A stretch of DNA of 8,679 bases, taken from Lachnospiraceae bacterium UBA3692 (GTDB lineage Bacteria > Bacillota > Clostridia > Lachnospirales > Lachnospiraceae). This document shows positions 6,222-8,679 of the stretch, piece by piece; the stretch's first letter is position 1; each line of letters begins with the position of its first letter. The stretch spans positions 1 to 8,679 of the forward strand of contig DFIR01000051.1 of NCBI GenBank assembly GCA_002372815.1, written 5' to 3'. A program made the position numbers and the translations under genes. A model generated the notes under the pieces. It was not told the origin of the DNA and made no database searches. It saw nothing but the letters and a program-made list of their open reading frames with translations.

Positions 6222-6320
6222 ACAGGAAAAACTCGCCTGCAGAATATCCACGAAGCTGTCAACGACTTCGTACAGAATGCGGAGCAGTTCGACGATCTGA
6301 CCATGCTCCGCCTGACCAAT
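6222..6320 (+). pseudogene. Relic of a SpoIIE/PP2C-type serine phosphatase C-terminus
   Basis: The frame from 6237 reads LQNIHEAVNDF, then VQNAEQFDDLTMLRL. This matches the final helix and metal-binding strand of SpoIIE/RsbU-type PP2C phosphatases (F-x-x-x-A-x-Q-F-D-D-x-T-M-L), where the aspartates help bind the active-site metals. No protein with this end can be made here. The frame is closed by TAA at 6219, has no start with a ribosome site before the motif, and the likely preceding residues QEKLA (6223-6237) lie in another frame, suggesting a frameshift. The frame stays open past the motif and overlaps the next gene out of frame to 6488. Everything upstream of this last part of the phosphatase is missing. 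Reading it as a decayed gene is inference from about 25 residues. Confidence 0.6.
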
Positions 6321-6366
6321 AGCAGCCCGGCGGGAATTAGATTAGAAAGGAAGAGGTCTCAGAATC

Positions 6367-8043
6367 ATGAAATGCTGGAGATGCGGCAAGGAGGTCCCGG
6401 AGGGCAGCACCTGCGTTTATTGCGGATCCGCACTGCGCCGGCCGCAGCCGGCGACCCCCGAGTGGTATGCGTTGCGCATGATATATGATCAATACGGTGC
6501 GGAACTGGTCCTCACGAACAGCGCCTATCTGGTGAATGGCGTGGGAGATCTGCTCGACCGGCCGAAGAAGCTGCAGAACCAGCTGAAGATGGCCGCGGAT
6601 GCCGGCGTGCTCCGGCTCTATCGCGAACAGCTGTCATTCGGCGCCCCGGATCCGTCCTTTGACACGCGCGTACGCCTCCTTCTCTCGGAGGAGGCCGATC
6701 TCAGCGACAAGGCCGCTGCGGAGATCGCCGGCTATTTCGATGAGATGATCGGCTGGACCAGGCCGAATAAGGAGGCGTCCTCAGCAGGGACAGGGGCAGA
6801 TGATCCTGCCGGTGAATGGCAGACGCAACGGCGCAGCACAGGAACAGGATCGCAGTGGGACAGCTCCGGCGCTGCAGGATCCAGTGCCGGAACGGCGGGA
6901 TCTTCCGGTCCTTCCGGCGAGATCCCTGGAAAATCGAATTCTCAGCCGCAGCGTGCGAAAGCGGCGCGCGCAAGCGGTCTGGGACTGGTGCGACTGGTCG
7001 CGATCGTCGCAGGAGCGGCTGCTGCGCTGTATCTGATTGTCACCCTGGCCTTGCCCGGAAGCAATACTTCTTCCGGGAACAGCTCCGCAGGAAGCGCATC
7101 GGATACTTCCTCTTCTTCGGATGCCGGGGGCTCCTCTTCCGGCACAGCGCAGACACAGGAAAGCCCGCAGGAAACGGGTCTGTACGCGCTCACGGTCTCC
7201 GGCGGGACCATCCTGCTGGCCGACGGGGAGGAACTGACAGATCTGGGATCATCCTGCGAACTGGAAGAAGGGCAGAAGTTCATCCTGATGCCGGATCCGG
7301 ACGACCGCGGGTATAACTTCCGGGAGTGGTCGATCACAGACGCTTCCGGGGAGACGCTTCTTCTGCGGAAAATGACCGGAATGTACCAGGATGAGAACGG
7401 CAAATACTATTCTTGTAATATAATGCCTGCGCAGGCTGTGAAGGTGGAGGCGGTCCTCGATCCGTGGGTCCTGATCGACTGGATGCCGGTGCTGGATGAC
7501 ATCGACGGGCATTTTACTTATGACGGCAGAGATCTCGCGGCCATGGAGAAGAGCGACTGGCTCACCCTTTTCGAAAAGAAAGGGCTTCCCTGTTACACGG
7601 AGGAGAACGGGAAGCGGTCGGTCGCAAAGTATGTAAACTGGTACGTCGCTGACAGCGCAGGGAGCGGAGGGTCCTGCTACTGGTCCTGTGAAGTGCCGAA
7701 TGTGCTGGATTGTTCGATGGAAATGATCTTCGCTTCCGATGTGCTGCTGCCGGACACCTGTCCGGTGCGGATGGGAGATACCTATGCGCAGGTCTGCGCG
7801 AAGCTGGGCGCGTCGGAAGAGATGGCGGAGACGCTCCGGACCCTGGAGGAGCAGGCTGAGGCGTCCCGGGTGGCTCTGAAAGAGCATTATTACGCAGCGG
7901 ACTATCAGCTCATTGTGAGTCTGGAGAGCAAACAGGACGGCCGGGAGACCCTCTTCCTGGGAAGCAGGCTCTACCGTTATCAGTTCTGGTTCGACGCGGA
8001 CGGCGGACTGTACCACATTGCCATTTTCGACAATGCCGGGTGA
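6367..8043 (+). CDS. Zinc-ribbon membrane protein with InlB-repeat-like extracellular domain, function unknown
   Basis: I do not recognise this 558-residue protein as a named family. It begins with a four-cysteine zinc ribbon (CWRC...CVYC; Cys3, Cys6, Cys16, Cys19). A helical domain follows (about 32-130: IYDQYGAEL, VGDLLD, KKLQNQLKMAADAGVLRLY, AAAEIAGYFDEMIGW), of a kind I recall after zinc ribbons in other Firmicutes proteins. Next come a Ser/Gly-rich linker (136-195), one membrane helix (about 207-229) preceded by basic residues, and a second Ser/Gly/Thr linker. Residues 272-365 resemble a divergent InlB B-repeat (YALTVSGG...GYNFREWSI...AVKVEAV). The C-terminal region (366-558) is not identified. 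The zinc ribbon should be cytosolic and the C-terminus outside. The ribosome site is AGGAAGAGG, 10 bases upstream. It has its own promoter and converges on the phosphodiesterase gene. Confidence 0.88.
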   Translation: MKCWRCGKEVPEGSTCVYCGSALRRPQPATPEWYALRMIYDQYGAELVLTNSAYLVNGVGDLLDRPKKLQNQLKMAADAGVLRLYREQLSFGAPDPSFDTRVRLLLSEEADLSDKAAAEIAGYFDEMIGWTRPNKEASSAGTGADDPAGEWQTQRRSTGTGSQWDSSGAAGSSAGTAGSSGPSGEIPGKSNSQPQRAKAARASGLGLVRLVAIVAGAAAALYLIVTLALPGSNTSSGNSSAGSASDTSSSSDAGGSSSGTAQTQESPQETGLYALTVSGGTILLADGEELTDLGSSCELEEGQKFILMPDPDDRGYNFREWSITDASGETLLLRKMTGMYQDENGKYYSCNIMPAQAVKVEAVLDPWVLIDWMPVLDDIDGHFTYDGRDLAAMEKSDWLTLFEKKGLPCYTEENGKRSVAKYVNWYVADSAGSGGSCYWSCEVPNVLDCSMEMIFASDVLLPDTCPVRMGDTYAQVCAKLGASEEMAETLRTLEEQAEASRVALKEHYYAADYQLIVSLESKQDGRETLFLGSRLYRYQFWFDADGGLYHIAIFDNAG

Positions 8044-8052
8044 GGCTCCCTT

Positions 8053-8679
8053 CTACAGCCCGAGTTTCGCCATGATTCCTTCCGCGTCCACGCCGGGATG
8101 TGTCAGGAATATCCTGCAGACCTGCTCGGCGAGGTCCCGGCTGAGACCGGTCCTCGCCGCCACCTGCCCGACAGTCCGTCCCTTTTGGATCTCCCTGACG
8201 ACAAGTTCGATGTCCCGACGCTGTATTTTATCCAGTGTCACATTCCCTGTGCCCTCGTGCGGGATCAGGATCTTCTCGATCCGGTCGATCCCGGGAATTC
8301 TTACTGCGTCTGCTGCATCTGCTGTGACCTCTGTAGTGCCTGCGTCCTCCTGCTCCCGCAGCCACAGGATCGCCAGTGTGATCTCCTGATGGAACCTCCG
8401 CGGACCGCAGCTGCCCGGATTGATCAGAAGCGTCTTTCCTTCAGTTGCCTGTTCATACTTGTGGGAATGGCCGTACAGCACAAGATCATACGCCGTGAGA
8501 TCTTTGGGGAGATCTTTCTTCTTGTGTGTCATGTAAATGCGCAGTCCGGACAGTGTGAAGTCCAGGAAATACGGGATCTCTTCCGCCCATTCCCTGTCGT
8601 TGTTGCCTCTCACAACATACACCGGCGCGATCTCACCGAGCCTGTCGAGGATCTCCTGCCGGTTGATATCGCCGCCATG
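8053..8679 (-). CDS. YfcE/MJ0936-type metallophosphodiesterase with C-terminal HTH-like extension (5' end outside window)
   Basis: The visible 209 codons run to the right edge and begin mid-protein with HGGDI, the second metal motif of the family (usually H-x-GD). Further motifs: VYVVRGNNDRE (the GNHD block, here GNND), THKKK, LVLYGHSHK (the GHTH block) and LLINPGSCGPRR. The N-terminal D-x-H motif, some 30-40 residues, lies outside. Family enzymes are Mn-dependent phosphodiesterases on small or cyclic-nucleotide-like substrates; the true substrate is unknown. Typical members end soon after the NPGS block. Here about 100 residues follow, and the last 60 (VVREIQKGRTVGQVAARTGL, then SRDLAEQVCRIFLTHPGVDAEGI) look like a helix-turn-helix or similar helical domain. 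An internal GTG at 8622 is not the start because homology continues upstream of it. Confidence 0.9.
   Translation of the reverse strand, partial: HGGDINRQEILDRLGEIAPVYVVRGNNDREWAEEIPYFLDFTLSGLRIYMTHKKKDLPKDLTAYDLVLYGHSHKYEQATEGKTLLINPGSCGPRRFHQEITLAILWLREQEDAGTTEVTADAADAVRIPGIDRIEKILIPHEGTGNVTLDKIQRRDIELVVREIQKGRTVGQVAARTGLSRDLAEQVCRIFLTHPGVDAEGIMAKLGL

Noticed and set aside
6020..6366. Small stable RNA (SRP RNA or tRNA) near dnaX, as found in B. subtilis
   Set aside because: No tRNA cloverleaf, SRP core motif or long structured segment is visible; the gap is accounted for by promoters, the palindrome and the relic.
6303..6488. A 61-codon plus-strand frame before and into the 558-aa gene
   Set aside because: It is the tail of the phosphatase-relic frame; beyond about 6320 it only shadows the zinc-ribbon coding sequence in another frame. 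The ATG is the Met of the DDLTM motif, with no ribosome site.

Overview
The window looks like a chromosomal housekeeping region of a GC-rich Bacillota (Firmicutes) bacterium. The left edge holds the 5' end of a 16S rRNA gene whose V1 and early V2 sequence resembles, from memory, Erysipelotrichaceae-type rRNAs. That family-level placement is a recollection, not a search result. The coding regions are clearly GC-rich, while the rRNA leader and promoter zone is AT-rich.

Layout: almost everything from 1 to about 6,076 reads on the minus strand. From an extended -10 promoter near 6,070 runs a compact cluster: dnaX (clamp-loader tau), ybaB/ebfC (nucleoid-associated protein), recR (recombination mediator), galM (aldose 1-epimerase), a DUF5711-type membrane-anchored beta-propeller-like protein, and a CvpA-family membrane protein. 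galM and the DUF5711 gene overlap by an ATGA. Downstream on the same strand is an rRNA operon with two tandem promoters (P1 about 532-592, P2 about 424-478), a hairpin-rich leader of about 270 nt, and the first 148 nt of 16S. No intrinsic terminator is visible between the cvpA-like gene and the rRNA promoters. The dnaX-ybaB-recR core followed by an rRNA operon recalls the B. subtilis order dnaX-yaaK-recR-yaaL-bofA-rrnA, with different cargo between recR and the rRNA genes.

The strand switch at 6,020-6,366 is the accessory-looking part. It contains the putative dnaX promoter, a 27-bp REP-like palindrome that folds with G-U pairs on one strand only, a plus-strand promoter, and a decayed C-terminal fragment of a SpoIIE/PP2C-type phosphatase. 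It is followed by a 558-aa plus-strand gene for an unrecognised membrane protein: an N-terminal four-cysteine zinc ribbon, a helical cytosolic domain, Ser/Gly-rich linkers, one membrane segment, an InlB-B-repeat-like domain and a C-terminal domain of unknown function.

The right edge holds a minus-strand YfcE-type metallophosphodiesterase, cut by the window end, with a C-terminal helix-turn-helix-like extension. It converges on the 558-aa gene with only 9 bp between the stop codons.

No fully new system can be demonstrated here. The best candidates for follow-up are the 558-aa membrane protein with the phosphatase relic and palindrome beside it, and the phosphodiesterase-HTH fusion.
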